Positions 52,277 to 62,628 are shown, counted from the first letter of the stretch. The stretch: DNA of 64,000 nt from Bacillota bacterium (GCA_029553165.1 JAKPCT010000193.1:18073-82072); one strand, 5' to 3'. Numbers and translations are program-made. Notes: a model not told the origin generated them from the sequence alone.

Positions 52277-53509
52277 TTAAATTTGGAGATTTTTAATCCG
52301 TTCCATTGCTTTTTCAGTATTGGAGCGACTCCCAAATGCAGTTAAACGGAAGTAGCCTTCACCGCTGGGGCCAAATCCGGCACCGGGAGTTCCGACTACC
52401 TGTGCTTCATTCAAGAGTTTATCAAAGAAATCCCAGGAGCTTAAGTTACCGGGAGTCTTCAACCAGATGTATGGTGCGTTAACCCCGCCATAGACTGTAA
52501 AACCGGCACGCTGCAGACCTTCACGGATTATCTTAGCATTGGTCATATAAAAATCAATCACTGCCCGGATTTCCCGTTGACCTTCGGGAGAATAGATTGC
52601 CGCTGCGGCAACCTGAACCGGATAAGATACACCGTTAAATTTGGTTGTCTGGCGGCGTAACCAGAGTTTATTTAATGAATGGGGATTGCCGTTTGAATCA
52701 TATGCCAGGACCGATTTTGGAACAACAGTATAGGCGCAACGGGTACCGGTAAACCCGGCGGTCTTTGAGAAACTCCGGAATTCGATGGCTACTTCTTTGG
52801 CACCTTCAATTTCATAAATGCTATGCGGGATACCCGGTTCCTGAATGAATGCTTCATAAGCGGCATCAAACAGAATAATCGCTTTATTGTTACGGGCATA
52901 GTCGACCCATTCTTTAAGTTCGGCTTTGGTCAGGGTCATGCCGGTTGGATTGTTTGGGAAACAAAGATAAATCAGATCAACTTTGGTTTGGGGAATTTCA
53001 GGTTTCAAATTGTTAGCGGCGGTACAAGGAAGATAGACGATCTTTTGATAACGGCCGTCACTGCCTAAGTCACCACTGCGGCCGGCCATTACGTTACTGT
53101 CAACATAGACTGGATAGACCGGATCAGTTACCGCAATGACCGAGTCTAATGAGAAGATCTCCTGAATATTACCGGTGTCGCATTTAGCGCCATCGCTAAC
53201 AAAGACTTCGTCTTCTTCAAGGTCGATTCCGAGCGGTTTGAAATCATGTTCGATAATTTTATTGATCAGAAAAGCATATCCTTGTTCGGGGCCATAACCG
53301 CGAAATGTAGCTTCGGCTCCCATTTCGTCGATTGCCTGGTGCATACTGTTGATGACGGTTGGCGCCAAAGGTTTAGTAACATCCCCGATTCCGAGACGAA
53401 TGATTTCTGCGTCAGGGTGCTCTGTTTTATATTTATTAATCCGTCGGGCAATTTCAGAAAACAGATAACTGCCGGGAAGTTTAAGATAGTTTTCATTAAT
53501 CTGAGCCAT
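52277..53509 (-). CDS. dapL: LL-diaminopimelate aminotransferase
   Basis: 410 residues, the usual DapL length. It is a class I PLP aminotransferase: [15 protein letters not shown] at the start, [20 protein letters not shown] and [10 protein letters not shown] with the PLP lysine. It converts tetrahydrodipicolinate directly to LL-diaminopimelate, bypassing succinylated or acetylated intermediates, for lysine and peptidoglycan. AAAGGATGAG precedes the ATG at 53509; an open frame continues upstream to 53596 without a ribosome site. lysA at 32 kb would act two steps later. Confidence 0.93.
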   Translation of the reverse strand: MAQINENYLKLPGSYLFSEIARRINKYKTEHPDAEIIRLGIGDVTKPLAPTVINSMHQAIDEMGAEATFRGYGPEQGYAFLINKIIEHDFKPLGIDLEEDEVFVSDGAKCDTGNIQEIFSLDSVIAVTDPVYPVYVDSNVMAGRSGDLGSDGRYQKIVYLPCTAANNLKPEIPQTKVDLIYLCFPNNPTGMTLTKAELKEWVDYARNNKAIILFDAAYEAFIQEPGIPHSIYEIEGAKEVAIEFRSFSKTAGFTGTRCAYTVVPKSVLAYDSNGNPHSLNKLWLRRQTTKFNGVSYPVQVAAAAIYSPEGQREIRAVIDFYMTNAKIIREGLQRAGFTVYGGVNAPYIWLKTPGNLSSWDFFDKLLNEAQVVGTPGAGFGPSGEGYFRLTAFGSRSNTEKAMERIKNLQI

Positions 53510-53666
53510 AATCTCATCCTTTCCAAAAATTAATAATGCTATTAGTTCGTTATAACCCTTAAAAAACCTTTTTAAAAAATGTAAACAATATGTCACTTTG
53601 ATTTAAAAAATGATTTATTACTGCCATTTAATTGGCAAGTGAATGTCAAACGAGGAGGAATTGGCA

Positions 53667-54158
53667 ATGTTTCAAAGACTGGTACTGATACTGTTTTTGG
53701 CAATCATATTATTAACCGGTTGTAATTTAATTGCCAGTGAGCCAGAGGTGTTTGATGGCCAAAAACCATTTATGCTCAAATACAATTTTCAAAATGCGCT
53801 TGAATCACGAACCGGGATCGAGGTTACAGATCGGAAATTTTACTACATTACTGAATATTTTTATGGTAACAAAGAACAGGAAGTCCTGGAAGGAGAGTTG
53901 ACGCCGGAAGAATTGACTAAATTGGTTAATGAAATTATTAATACCTACAAGTTTTTTAAATTACCGGAGAATCTTTCTGTCCGCGATGATTCACTCTGTG
54001 ATGCTCCATCAGAGAGGCTTGAAGTTACATATGGAGACCGGCATCATACTTGTTGGGGATATAACATTCAGAACAAACGGTTTCAAGGAATAAAAGGAAT
54101 ATTATTTGAAATTTACAGAAATCTGCAAGCCCAAAAGCCGCCAGAAACTGAGTCTTAA
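53667..54158 (+). CDS. Small lipoprotein of unknown function
   Basis: 163 residues. The signal sequence FQRLVLILFLAIILLTGC ends in a clear lipobox. The mature part is charged, about 140 residues, with two Cys (SLCDAP, HTCWGY) that could form a disulfide. GGAGGA lies eight bases ahead of the ATG at 53667; an ATG at 53643 precedes that site and is rejected. No family is recognised. It sits between dapL and the ABC exporter and is transcribed away from both. Confidence 0.65.
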   Translation: MFQRLVLILFLAIILLTGCNLIASEPEVFDGQKPFMLKYNFQNALESRTGIEVTDRKFYYITEYFYGNKEQEVLEGELTPEELTKLVNEIINTYKFFKLPENLSVRDDSLCDAPSERLEVTYGDRHHTCWGYNIQNKRFQGIKGILFEIYRNLQAQKPPETES

Positions 54159-54176
54159 AGCAAACAAAGAGAATCT

Positions 54177-55025
54177 TTAGTTTTCCTGGGAACTGAGGAT
54201 GCGGAAAATATCGCCTAATGTTGCTTCCTGAGAGTGGACACTGAGGACTCTTTTTTTCTGATACAGAGTTTGTAAATATTGAAAATGTTCTGGAGTGGGG
54301 GAGAGGACCTCTTCTTTGATCGATGAGCTGTCCTGGTAGACGACTTTAAGGGTTTTCTCCCCATATTTCTCTTTTAGCACATAAGGTTCTGCCAGTGCGA
54401 TCAGTCGGCCATGATTGATAAAACCGATCCTGTTGCAGAGTTCATCTACTTCTTCCATGTCGTGGCTGGTTAAAACGATCGATATCCCTTTTTGTTGTTG
54501 CTCTTTTAAGTAATCCCAAATAATCCGGGAGGAAACAGGGTCCAGTCCGGAAGCCGGTTCGTCGAGGAAGAGCAATTCGGGTTCATGGATCAGTGCTCTT
54601 AAAATTAAAATCCGTTGTTTCATACCTTTTGAATAAACCTTGACCGGATCATTGGCGCGATCGGCAAGTTCCATTCTTTCCAATAAAGGCTTAATTGCGG
54701 AAGTCGGTTTCTGATATAACTTACAGTAAATCGCCAGATTTTGATAGCCTGAGAGGTTTTCGAAGAGGTTTGGTTTCTCAAACGCAACTCCGATTCGTGG
54801 ATGGATCTTCTTCAAGTTTTTATTTAAATCAAGGCCAAAAAGACGAATGTTTCCTGAAGATGGCTTTGACAGACCCATCAGCATTCGCATGGTTGTAGTT
54901 TTTCCTGCGCCATTTGGCCCCAATAGTCCTAAGATTTCACCCTTAGCTAAATTGAAACTGATATTATCGACCGCTTTACGGGTGCCAAACTCTTTGGTTA
55001 AGTTTTCGACACTAATAATACTCAT
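54177..55025 (-). CDS. ABC exporter ATP-binding protein
   Basis: 282 residues. Walker A GPNGAGKTTT, signature YSKGMKQR, Walker B LLFLDEPASGLDP and an H-loop in LTSHDMEE are intact. The C-terminal extension is typical of ABC-2-type (NatA-like) ATPases. With the permease encoded 11 bases upstream it forms an exporter in the cytoplasmic membrane; the substrate may be an ion, peptide or drug. AAGGA precedes the ATG. The gene is the last of its operon. Confidence 0.92.
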   Translation of the reverse strand: MSIISVENLTKEFGTRKAVDNISFNLAKGEILGLLGPNGAGKTTTMRMLMGLSKPSSGNIRLFGLDLNKNLKKIHPRIGVAFEKPNLFENLSGYQNLAIYCKLYQKPTSAIKPLLERMELADRANDPVKVYSKGMKQRILILRALIHEPELLFLDEPASGLDPVSSRIIWDYLKEQQQKGISIVLTSHDMEEVDELCNRIGFINHGRLIALAEPYVLKEKYGEKTLKVVYQDSSSIKEEVLSPTPEHFQYLQTLYQKKRVLSVHSQEATLGDIFRILSSQEN

Positions 55026-55036
55026 GATTGTTTTCC

Positions 55037-56056
55037 TTAAAAGTCCTTTTTCTGATGATAGATTAAAGCTGTAATCCAGATCATCAAACCAGTTTGGATT
55101 AACAGTGAGATGATCGTTGTTAACGAGTTTAGTTGTAAGGCATTTCTCATAATTGCCGCTTCAAAACCATTAAAGATCTGAATTGTTGGTAAGATATTGA
55201 GAATGTCTTTCCATCCGAGATCGATATCTTTTGCCATTAATGGTAAAGATGAGACGAAATAGACACAGGTCGATAATGTTCTGGCAAAAAGCGCGTGTGG
55301 CGAAGCGATAGCAATTAATAATGATAATGACGCGAAAAATAAGCATCCCAGTAATCCGAAGATCAGAAAATTAGGAAGGTTAATCTTGTATCCGGTTAAT
55401 ACGATAGTCAGTATTAGTGATGCCAGCCCAATCGCCGAGTTCCAGAGCATTTTGGCAACAAGGTAGTCACTCATTGAAGCCGGTGAGACCAAGAAAGAAT
55501 GCAGTGTCTTCTTGGATTTTTCCTCGGCAATAGTGGCGGTATTTTGCAGGAAGCAGACGGTTAGAATGATTTGAATCAACCATAACGGAAGCGCCAGCCA
55601 GCGATTTTCGATTGTTTTACCGGCATACTCCAGTTCAACCTGGGGAATGGATTCATTGGAAAACTGCTGAATCAATACGATATTAATGGCATTTGTAATT
55701 AAAAGCCCTTTTTTAACCTCATTGCCGGGTATTAGCAGTGAAAAACGGTTTTCACTCTTGGTATTGGTATAGATTACGGCGTCAAGATCATTACGCTTTA
55801 ATGCTTGTCGGGCGTCGGTCAGTGATGGGTATGGCTTGGTAGCAATATTAGCAGCTGACAGTAGTTTGATTAACGGGGTTTCAGCTTCGGATTCCAGATA
55901 GGCAATCTTAAACTTGGTATTTTCAGCTTCACGGTAAACTGTTCCAAATATAAAAGCAATAAATAAGGGGAAAACCATTGCGACAATCCAGGCTTTACTG
56001 GAAAAAAATTCGCGGTAGTCTTTTTCTAATAAAACTAAAATGTGTTTGTAATTCAT
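55037..56056 (-). CDS. ABC-2-type transporter permease
   Basis: 339 residues. One N-terminal segment (about 22-40) is followed by a large extracytoplasmic loop to about residue 170 and five or six C-terminal membrane segments including the TIAEEKSKKTLHSFLVSPAS motif, typical of NatB/YhgE-like ABC-2 permeases. It forms the exporter with the ATPase just downstream. AGGGG precedes the ATG. A separate 23-residue membrane protein and its terminator lie upstream, so the ABC operon starts here. Substrate unknown. Confidence 0.88.
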   Translation of the reverse strand: MNYKHILVLLEKDYREFFSSKAWIVAMVFPLFIAFIFGTVYREAENTKFKIAYLESEAETPLIKLLSAANIATKPYPSLTDARQALKRNDLDAVIYTNTKSENRFSLLIPGNEVKKGLLITNAINIVLIQQFSNESIPQVELEYAGKTIENRWLALPLWLIQIILTVCFLQNTATIAEEKSKKTLHSFLVSPASMSDYLVAKMLWNSAIGLASLILTIVLTGYKINLPNFLIFGLLGCLFFASLSLLIAIASPHALFARTLSTCVYFVSSLPLMAKDIDLGWKDILNILPTIQIFNGFEAAIMRNALQLNSLTTIISLLIQTGLMIWITALIYHQKKDF

Positions 56057-56090
56057 ACTTTGCCCCTTATTATTGAATGATAACAGAACT

Positions 56091-56126
56091 TAAAAAAGAA
56101 TTGTGAATTAAAGATTCACAATTCTT
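56091..56126 (-). terminator. Terminator of the 23-residue membrane protein gene
   Basis: AAGAATTGTGAAT and ATTCACAATTCTT form a perfect 13-pair stem with a five-base loop, followed on the minus strand by a T-run. It lies 30 bases after the small gene's stop and isolates it from the ABC operon. Confidence 0.85.
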
Positions 56127-56155
56127 AAAAGGAAATATTTATTACAGGATTTCAA

Positions 56156-56227
56156 TCAAATCATATCTTCTTTTTTCATGAAATACCAGATTAAAAAAAC
56201 TACAGCGATAACGCCAATGATCTCCAT
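56156..56227 (-). CDS. 23-residue single-span membrane protein
   Basis: The frame reads MEIIGVIAVVFLIWYFMKK then EDMI: one hydrophobic segment with a short charged C-terminus. A strong site, GGGGGG four to nine bases before the ATG, and a strong terminator after it argue for a real gene. It lies between the RND operon terminator and the ABC permease. Small single-span proteins often bind and tune larger membrane complexes; here that is only inference. No family is recognised. Confidence 0.6.
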   Translation of the reverse strand: MEIIGVIAVVFLIWYFMKKEDMI

Positions 56228-56402
56228 TAACTTCCCCCCTTTATTAGTTGCTTGTTTTGTGATTGATTCCTTTAAGTACAGCGAGTTACTATTTAAAAGG
56301 TAAACTTATTTAACTTTATTTATTCGTTTTTAACTGAAAATATCCTGCTAATATTTTTTAAAGAAAAGTAATAATTATTATTTGCATAAAAAAACTAATA
56401 AA

Positions 56403-56426
56403 AAAACCCCCAACTTTGGGGGTTTT
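56403..56426 (-). terminator. Rho-independent terminator of the tetR-RND operon
   Basis: AAAACCCCCA and TGGGGGTTTT form a ten-pair stem with a four-base loop, and the minus strand continues into a T-run. It lies just after the RND gene's stop. Between it and the 23-residue gene (56228-56402) I see only that gene's upstream region. Confidence 0.85.
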
Positions 56427-56430
56427 AAAA

Positions 56431-59400
56431 TTAACGATGGTATTCCAATCCGTCAACTCGGTGTAAAATCTTGCGCTTGGTCCAGGTTGCCCAATCGTCT
56501 AGGATACTGTAAACAATGGGGATTACAACCAAAGTCAGTAACGTACAGAAACTCAAACCACCGATAACAACCACGGCCATTGATTTGTTTAAGGCTCCGC
56601 CTTCTCCGAAACCAAGCGCCATTGGGACCAATCCTAATACTGTAGTCAGTGTAGTCATTAAAACAGGACGGAGACGGGTTGGCCCGGCTTTTAAGATTGC
56701 CTCCTGCTTCGATAAACCTCTGGAGCGCAGGGTTTCAATATAGTCGACCAGAACAATCGCATTATTGACGACGATACCGGCTAACATAATTACTCCAATA
56801 AATGAGGTTATGTTGAAGGTACAACCGGTCAGGAACAGACTCCAGGTAACTCCGGATAGCGTGAGCGGTAATGTTCCCATAATTGCTAAGGGATGGACCA
56901 GGTTTTCATATTGAATCGCAATTACGATATAGACCAGAAATACCGCCAGCAAAAAGGCTAATGATAAAGCAAAGTTAGAGTCTTCCATGTTTTTAACGGA
57001 ACCACCCATAGAGAAGCTGTAATTATTGGGGAAAACGACATTTTGCCGGATTCGGGCTTTGATCTGGTCGGCAACTGATTTTAAGTCGTTCCCAATGAAC
57101 TGCGATGTTACTGATATTTGCCGGGTTTGATTTTCCCGGGTTATTTTAGTTGGTCCTTCGGCTGAAACGAATTCAACAACCTCTTTTAGTGGAACGGCTG
57201 CACCAGTATTAGACAGAACATAAAGCTTTTCAAGATCGGTTTTAATACTGCGGTCTTCAGGACGTAATTGTAAAAAGAGATCGAATTCTTCGCCAGAAAG
57301 ACGGATTTTCGTAGCGACCATCCCTTGAAAGCTGGTCTGAACTACTTTGGCAATCTCGGTAGGAGAGAGTCCGTAAGCGCCGGCACGTTCACGGTTGACT
57401 TTGAGTTGGAGTTCAGGTCGCCCGCTTTGCCAGGAGGTTTTGACTTCCCGGGTGCCGTTGACGTGCTCAATCTCTTGCTTGACTTGCGTTGCCAGTCTTT
57501 GTAATGTTTTTAAATCAGGACCTTCGATATTGATTACAATCGGAGCTCCGCCTGCATTGAGCATTCCCGTATCTTCGCCACGGACGGTAACTTTAACACC
57601 AGGCATATTCTTCAAACCATTACGGGCATTTTCTAACAGTTGATCAATTGTTAAGGGACAACCTTCTTCCATTATAATCATGAAAGTGCCCTTATGACTG
57701 TCTTCAGAGCTATTGCCAAAACTGAAGGTGGAACCGGAGCCGATTGTACAATAAACGGTTTCAGTATAAGGCTGTTTAACTAAAAACTCTTCAATCTTTT
57801 TGGCAACGGAAGTAGTTACATCAATATTAGTACCTAATGGCAGTTCGAAATCAACATTGTATTCCAATTGGCCCATTGAGGGCATGAATTCGGCTTTGAT
57901 ACCTAAAAAGAAGGGAGCAAAGCCCATCAGAAAGACGATAAAAGCAATGACGATTACCAACAGACGATGTGAAACAGCCCAGCCAAGTAAGGAACGGTAA
58001 GCTGCTTCAAATTTTCCGAGACGGTAGTTGTTGGATTCTTCATCATAAACCTTTGTCTTTCGTTTGCTTGAAAACCGCATGATCTTCGATGATAACATTG
58101 GTATTACCGTAAGTGCGACGACTAGTGAGGCGATCAAAGAGAATGAAACAACATAAGCTAATTCTTTAAAGATCTGTGCGGTAATATCTTCAACAAAGAA
58201 GATTGGCAAGAAGACAATTATTGAGGTTATTGTTGAAGCAGTAATTGCCATCCCGACTTCTGAAGCTCCTTCGATGGCGGCAGTGATCGGATCATGCCCT
58301 TCTTCGCGGTAACGTTGAATGTTTTCTAAAACAACGATTGCGTTATCAACTAACATACCGACACCTAAGGCCAGACCACCCATTGAGACCAGGTTAAGAG
58401 TCAGTTTTGAAAAGTAGATCATCGCAAAGGTAACGATAATTGAGACGGGAATTGCAATTCCGATTACTAAAGTATTGCGAATGCTACGTAAAAATACCAG
58501 CAGGATGAAGATTGCCAAAAAAGCTCCCGTAATTGCGTTTTCAACTACATTTCGAATTGAATCTTCAATAAATTCCGCTTGTTCAAAGATCTTCTTTAAT
58601 TCGATTTGGGTTCCTAATTCAGTTTGAAGCTGTTTCATAACTTTACGGGCTTCTCTGGTTATTAAAACGGTGTTAGCATCACTTTCCCGCATCAATAAGA
58701 TCATGACACTCTCTTGACCGTTAACACGTGAGAACTGTTTGCGGTCGTGGTAATCATCTTTAACTTCGGCGACCTCCTGAAGGGGAATGATTGCTCCGGA
58801 GGGGAGAGCGATCTTCAATGACTTAACTTCTTCAACTGACTGAAATTCGCCGATTGTCCGGATGGTTAACTCATTACGGCCTTCATTAACGATTCCGCCG
58901 GGGAGATTGATATTTTCACCCATTAAGATTTGACCGATATAGCTGGGGGATATCTTGTAATAAGCCAGCTTATCAGCGTTTAATAAGATTTTAATTTCAC
59001 GGGTTAAACCTCCACTGATTCTGACTGAAGCAATTCCGGGAATTCGTTCCAAGCGAGGTTTGATCTTATCTTCAGCGACCCGGGTGGCCTCAACGATCCC
59101 TTTTTTACTGGAGATCGTCCAGAAGGCAATCGGCATCATGGAGGCATCCATCTTGAATAAGATTGGATTCTCAACGTCCGATGGCAACATTCCCTTGATC
59201 AAGTCAATTCGTTCGCGCATCTTTAAACTGGTGAAATCCATATTCGTGCCGTAATTGCATTCGGCAAAGATCAGCGAACTGCCATGAGAAGAGGTGGAAG
59301 TTACTTTTTTAACATTGGGGACGGCGCTGATTGCTTCCTCAAGCGGTCGCGTAACCAAAGTCTCGATCTCTTCCGGTCCAACCCCTTCATAACCGGTAGA

Positions 59401-59544
59401 GATAATAATATTAGGGAAGGTAATATCCGGATAGAGTGCCAGTTTTAACATATAAACTGAAACCGTTCCAAGTACGACGGCAAAGAGTACCAGCATCATG
59501 ACTCCAACCGGACGGCGTACACAAAGTTGAATTAAATTGCGCAT
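56431..59544 (-). CDS. RND-family efflux pump (AcrB/HAE1-like)
   Basis: 1037 residues, full length for an AcrB-type transporter. It starts with an RRPVGVMML membrane segment, then porter loops and GGLALGVGMLVDNAIVVLEN, and in the second half GIVVNNAIVLVDY where AcrB has its lysine. It should drive proton-coupled export of drugs or lipophiles through the adaptor and TolC encoded upstream. It begins one base after the adaptor's stop codon, so the genes are coupled. Compare the other pump in the window, which has its TolC part fused on. Confidence 0.93.
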   Translation of the reverse strand: MRNLIQLCVRRPVGVMMLVLFAVVLGTVSVYMLKLALYPDITFPNIIISTGYEGVGPEEIETLVTRPLEEAISAVPNVKKVTSTSSHGSSLIFAECNYGTNMDFTSLKMRERIDLIKGMLPSDVENPILFKMDASMMPIAFWTISSKKGIVEATRVAEDKIKPRLERIPGIASVRISGGLTREIKILLNADKLAYYKISPSYIGQILMGENINLPGGIVNEGRNELTIRTIGEFQSVEEVKSLKIALPSGAIIPLQEVAEVKDDYHDRKQFSRVNGQESVMILLMRESDANTVLITREARKVMKQLQTELGTQIELKKIFEQAEFIEDSIRNVVENAITGAFLAIFILLVFLRSIRNTLVIGIAIPVSIIVTFAMIYFSKLTLNLVSMGGLALGVGMLVDNAIVVLENIQRYREEGHDPITAAIEGASEVGMAITASTITSIIVFLPIFFVEDITAQIFKELAYVVSFSLIASLVVALTVIPMLSSKIMRFSSKRKTKVYDEESNNYRLGKFEAAYRSLLGWAVSHRLLVIVIAFIVFLMGFAPFFLGIKAEFMPSMGQLEYNVDFELPLGTNIDVTTSVAKKIEEFLVKQPYTETVYCTIGSGSTFSFGNSSEDSHKGTFMIIMEEGCPLTIDQLLENARNGLKNMPGVKVTVRGEDTGMLNAGGAPIVINIEGPDLKTLQRLATQVKQEIEHVNGTREVKTSWQSGRPELQLKVNRERAGAYGLSPTEIAKVVQTSFQGMVATKIRLSGEEFDLFLQLRPEDRSIKTDLEKLYVLSNTGAAVPLKEVVEFVSAEGPTKITRENQTRQISVTSQFIGNDLKSVADQIKARIRQNVVFPNNYSFSMGGSVKNMEDSNFALSLAFLLAVFLVYIVIAIQYENLVHPLAIMGTLPLTLSGVTWSLFLTGCTFNITSFIGVIMLAGIVVNNAIVLVDYIETLRSRGLSKQEAILKAGPTRLRPVLMTTLTTVLGLVPMALGFGEGGALNKSMAVVVIGGLSFCTLLTLVVIPIVYSILDDWATWTKRKILHRVDGLEYHR

Positions 59545-59545
59545 C

Positions 59546-60616
59546 TTATTTCACCACAACTTTCGATCCATCTTCGAGGTTATTCTGCCCTAAAGTAACG
59601 ACCTGTTCATTTGCTTGCAACCCGTTTAATACTTCGACAAATTTTCCATCGGAGATGCCCAGGGTAATTACACGTCTTTCCGCCCGGTCACCATTGACAA
59701 CATAAACAACTTTTCCGGCCGGTTCTTCTAAAATAGCATCGACGGTGGTTTTGATGACATCTTTCTTCTCGTTGAATTTAAGCCGCACCTGTGTCAACAT
59801 CCCGTCCTTAAAGATTCGTGAAGAGTTGTTTAAAAGAATTTTAACCAGGAAGGTTTTACTGGTTGCATTGGCGATCGGTGCAATCTGCTTAATTGTCCCT
59901 TGATAAGTTTGCTCCGGATTGGCAGCCAGTGATATTTCTGCTGCTTGCCCCAGTTTTGCCTGGCTGATGTAACTGTCACTTAAGTTTACAGTCACGTAAA
60001 CTTGGGAGAGGTCGACAATTACAAAGAGGGGAGCGCCGGGATTTGCCATTTCGCCGGGATTAATATTGCGGCTTCCAATAAAACCGCTGATTGGCGCACG
60101 AATCTCAGTATTACGCAGTTGTTCTTCAATCATCTCGATTCCAATCTTAACTTCCTTCAACTGCATTTCAGCGATCTCTAAGAGATTTTTCGCAGTGTCG
60201 TATTCGGACTGTGAGATGATGTTTTCTTCATATAATTTTTGTTTTCGGACAAAATCATCTTTTGTCTTGCGGTAATTAACTTCGGTTTGAATTAGAGTTG
60301 TTTTGGTTTTTTGCAATTGATTAAGATAATCGGTCTTCTCGAGGGCTACCAACAGTTGCCCTTTTTCAACATAATCACCCAATTGGGCGCGGACTTCGGT
60401 AACCCGTCCGGCAACTTTTGAAGCTACTTCAGCTTTATTGTTGGCTTCAACGGTACCGGTAGTCGTGAAGGTTTCGGTGATCGTTCCGACCTCGGCAAGC
60501 GCAACTGTAACAGGAATAACAGGTTCTTCGGTTATGGTAGTTTCAGCTTGTTTCCGGTTACAACCTGTTAGTAACAGCGCGAAGATTGTTACGGCAAGTA
60601 ACAGCTTTTTAGTCAT
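59546..60616 (-). CDS. RND periplasmic adaptor lipoprotein
   Basis: 356 residues. The signal sequence ends LLLTGC, a lipobox. Then come a lipoyl half-motif (VRAQLGDYVEKGQLLVAL), a coiled-coil hairpin (about 90-160), the second lipoyl half (IRAPISGFIGSRNINPGE) and beta-barrel domains. It links the RND pump to TolC. AAGGAGG precedes the ATG at 60616; the frame runs back to 60643 without a ribosome site. Middle gene of the tetR-tolC-adaptor-pump operon. Confidence 0.93.
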   Translation of the reverse strand: MTKKLLLAVTIFALLLTGCNRKQAETTITEEPVIPVTVALAEVGTITETFTTTGTVEANNKAEVASKVAGRVTEVRAQLGDYVEKGQLLVALEKTDYLNQLQKTKTTLIQTEVNYRKTKDDFVRKQKLYEENIISQSEYDTAKNLLEIAEMQLKEVKIGIEMIEEQLRNTEIRAPISGFIGSRNINPGEMANPGAPLFVIVDLSQVYVTVNLSDSYISQAKLGQAAEISLAANPEQTYQGTIKQIAPIANATSKTFLVKILLNNSSRIFKDGMLTQVRLKFNEKKDVIKTTVDAILEEPAGKVVYVVNGDRAERRVITLGISDGKFVEVLNGLQANEQVVTLGQNNLEDGSKVVVK

Positions 60617-60676
60617 TAAATTAAGCCTCCTTATAGTTAACATGTTGACATGTTCTGTTTGTGTGTAAAAGTGTTA

Positions 60677-61987
60677 TTATTGATCCCTTCCGACTACTTG
60701 GTCCAGTTTCGCTAAAGCCGTAATATAGTCGGCAAGACTTTGATAATAACCATTAAGAGCTTGATCAAGCGCTAATTGGGCATCCATGATGTCCATTGTG
60801 GTAGCGATACCGGCATCAAATCTGGATTGAGTCATTCTTAATGACTCTTGCGCCAATTCAATATTAGCTAAATTAGCTTTTGCAGTCTCAATGTTTTCTT
60901 TGATTGCCTGATAAGCTTGCTTGACTTCCAATAAAATTTTATCGCGTAACCCAGCTTCCTGAACCTCAAATAATTCTTCACTCTTGGTAGCGCTGGTAAC
61001 TTTCGGTTTTGTCCCGGCATTGAAGATGCTTCCCTGGACTACAACAGCCAGCTTCCAAGCTTTATCCCAATCATCAAAAAGCATCTCGTTGCCGCTGCCT
61101 TCATAACTTAATGAAGCGCCAATAGTTGGTTTATAGGCGGCAAACTCAATAGCTGTTTTTAGCTCGGCAACTTTGGCGCCGATTTTTAATTGGCGCAATT
61201 CAGCCCGATTTTGATAAGCCTCTTCCAGCAGTGAGCTGATGGAGAGATCGTGATTTTCCGGTAAGTCAAACTGTTTTGGGTCAAAATTGATTGCAAAGTC
61301 TTGTTCTTTATCAAACCCGATAATTATTGCCAAACCTAGTTTTGCCAAAGAAATAGCGTTTTCGGCTTTGATTATTTTGGGTTTAATACTTTCCTGCTGG
61401 ACTTCAGCGCGTAAGACATCAAATTTGGATGCGGTACCGACTTTGAATAATTTGTTAACTTTGTTGACATGTTGACTGAGGTTATCATATGAACCTTGAG
61501 CGACTTTAAGCATCTCCTCCGCTAACCAGACTCGGTAATAAGCTTCTTTAACTTGATAAGTTAAGTCTTGTTTGATTTTACGGGCCTGCTCCAATTCTTT
61601 GTCTAAGTTGGCTTTAGCTATCTCTAAAGCATTGGTCAGTTTCCCGCCGGTATATAATGGTTGGGTAAGTGCGATTTTACCTGAATATCCTTCTTTGCTT
61701 CTGCTTGGATCCAAAGGACTGAGTGGTTCATTGGAATAAATTCCAGCGTATTCGTAGTTAATACTTGGCAGGAAGCCAGCCTCGGCCTCTTTAATCAGTT
61801 CTTTGGCAATCGCAATATTTTTCTCAACTTCCTGGAGTTGTTTGCTGTTGGCATAAGCCATCTCTAAACATTGTTCCAGTGTAAGTACTGGTTTGCTTTC
61901 GGTTTCAGTTTCGGCAAATGTATTAATTGAGAGAAACAGGTTGATGATAAGAATGGTAATGCTTAAAACAAGAAATTTATGACGCAT
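60677..61987 (-). CDS. TolC-family outer-membrane factor
   Basis: 436 residues. A signal peptide ending NTFA-E is followed by the OEP pattern: LTLEQCLEMAYANSKQLQ, a long coiled coil, QPLYTGGKL, and a second similar half with GIATTMDIMDAQLALDQALNGYYQ. It should form the outer-membrane channel for the pump encoded downstream, which implies an outer membrane. GGAGGTG precedes the ATG at 61987. Gap to tetR is 25 bases. It resembles the TolC-like half of the fused gene at 22.8-27.2 kb. Confidence 0.92.
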   Translation of the reverse strand: MRHKFLVLSITILIINLFLSINTFAETETESKPVLTLEQCLEMAYANSKQLQEVEKNIAIAKELIKEAEAGFLPSINYEYAGIYSNEPLSPLDPSRSKEGYSGKIALTQPLYTGGKLTNALEIAKANLDKELEQARKIKQDLTYQVKEAYYRVWLAEEMLKVAQGSYDNLSQHVNKVNKLFKVGTASKFDVLRAEVQQESIKPKIIKAENAISLAKLGLAIIIGFDKEQDFAINFDPKQFDLPENHDLSISSLLEEAYQNRAELRQLKIGAKVAELKTAIEFAAYKPTIGASLSYEGSGNEMLFDDWDKAWKLAVVVQGSIFNAGTKPKVTSATKSEELFEVQEAGLRDKILLEVKQAYQAIKENIETAKANLANIELAQESLRMTQSRFDAGIATTMDIMDAQLALDQALNGYYQSLADYITALAKLDQVVGRDQ

Positions 61988-62012
61988 TGAAAACACCTCC
62001 GGATTTAATTGA

Positions 62013-62606
62013 TTACTTGGTCTTTTGAGCACCAGTTAAAAATATTTCTAAGATAGTATCAGTCATTGAAGTGATTGATTCTGTTTCACCGGTCGTTAAC
62101 CAGTGAACGATGAAGTGCGAGATCATCCCTGATAATGATAAAGAATAGTAATTAGGGTTTCCTAAGCGCAGATATCCTTCTTTAATACCGTTATGAAAAA
62201 ACTCCTCCAATAACCGGTATAACTGATGGTGTAATTCAACGATTTTGGTTTTGGAAGGGTTGTCATAAAAACAGAAATTTAAACGTTCTTTAAGAAAGAT
62301 TTTGTAGAAGTCTTTATTTTCTTCGACGAATTTAAAATGATAAGTAATCATCTCGCGTAGTTGAGTCATGTAATTTCCATGGCTGAATATTTGGTTGAGA
62401 TGAGTGATCATTTTACTCAAACCTTCTTCAATTACAGCCATAAATATTTGCTCTTTATTTTTAAAGTAAAGATAAATGGTACCTTTACCCACATTTGCCT
62501 TATTAGCAATCTCATCGACTGTGGTTTTTTCGAATCCCCGTTCCGAAAATAATTGCAGTGCAGCTTCGATGATCTCGACCCGTTTTTCAGTATTTACTTT
62601 TTCCAA
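62013..62606 (-). CDS. TetR-family repressor of the efflux operon
   Basis: 197 residues. The N-terminal helix-turn-helix (IIEAALQLFSERGFEKTTV, ANVGKGTIYLYFKNKEQ) is typical TetR; the C-terminal ligand domain is divergent. It heads the operon tetR-tolC-adaptor-RND and probably represses it through the palindrome at 62629-62642 until a drug-like ligand binds. The TTG at 62606 follows GGGGGGAG. The ligand is unknown. Confidence 0.9.
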   Translation of the reverse strand: MEKVNTEKRVEIIEAALQLFSERGFEKTTVDEIANKANVGKGTIYLYFKNKEQIFMAVIEEGLSKMITHLNQIFSHGNYMTQLREMITYHFKFVEENKDFYKIFLKERLNFCFYDNPSKTKIVELHHQLYRLLEEFFHNGIKEGYLRLGNPNYYSLSLSGMISHFIVHWLTTGETESITSMTDTILEIFLTGAQKTK

Positions 62607-62628
62607 GTTTCACTCCCCCCACGAATAC

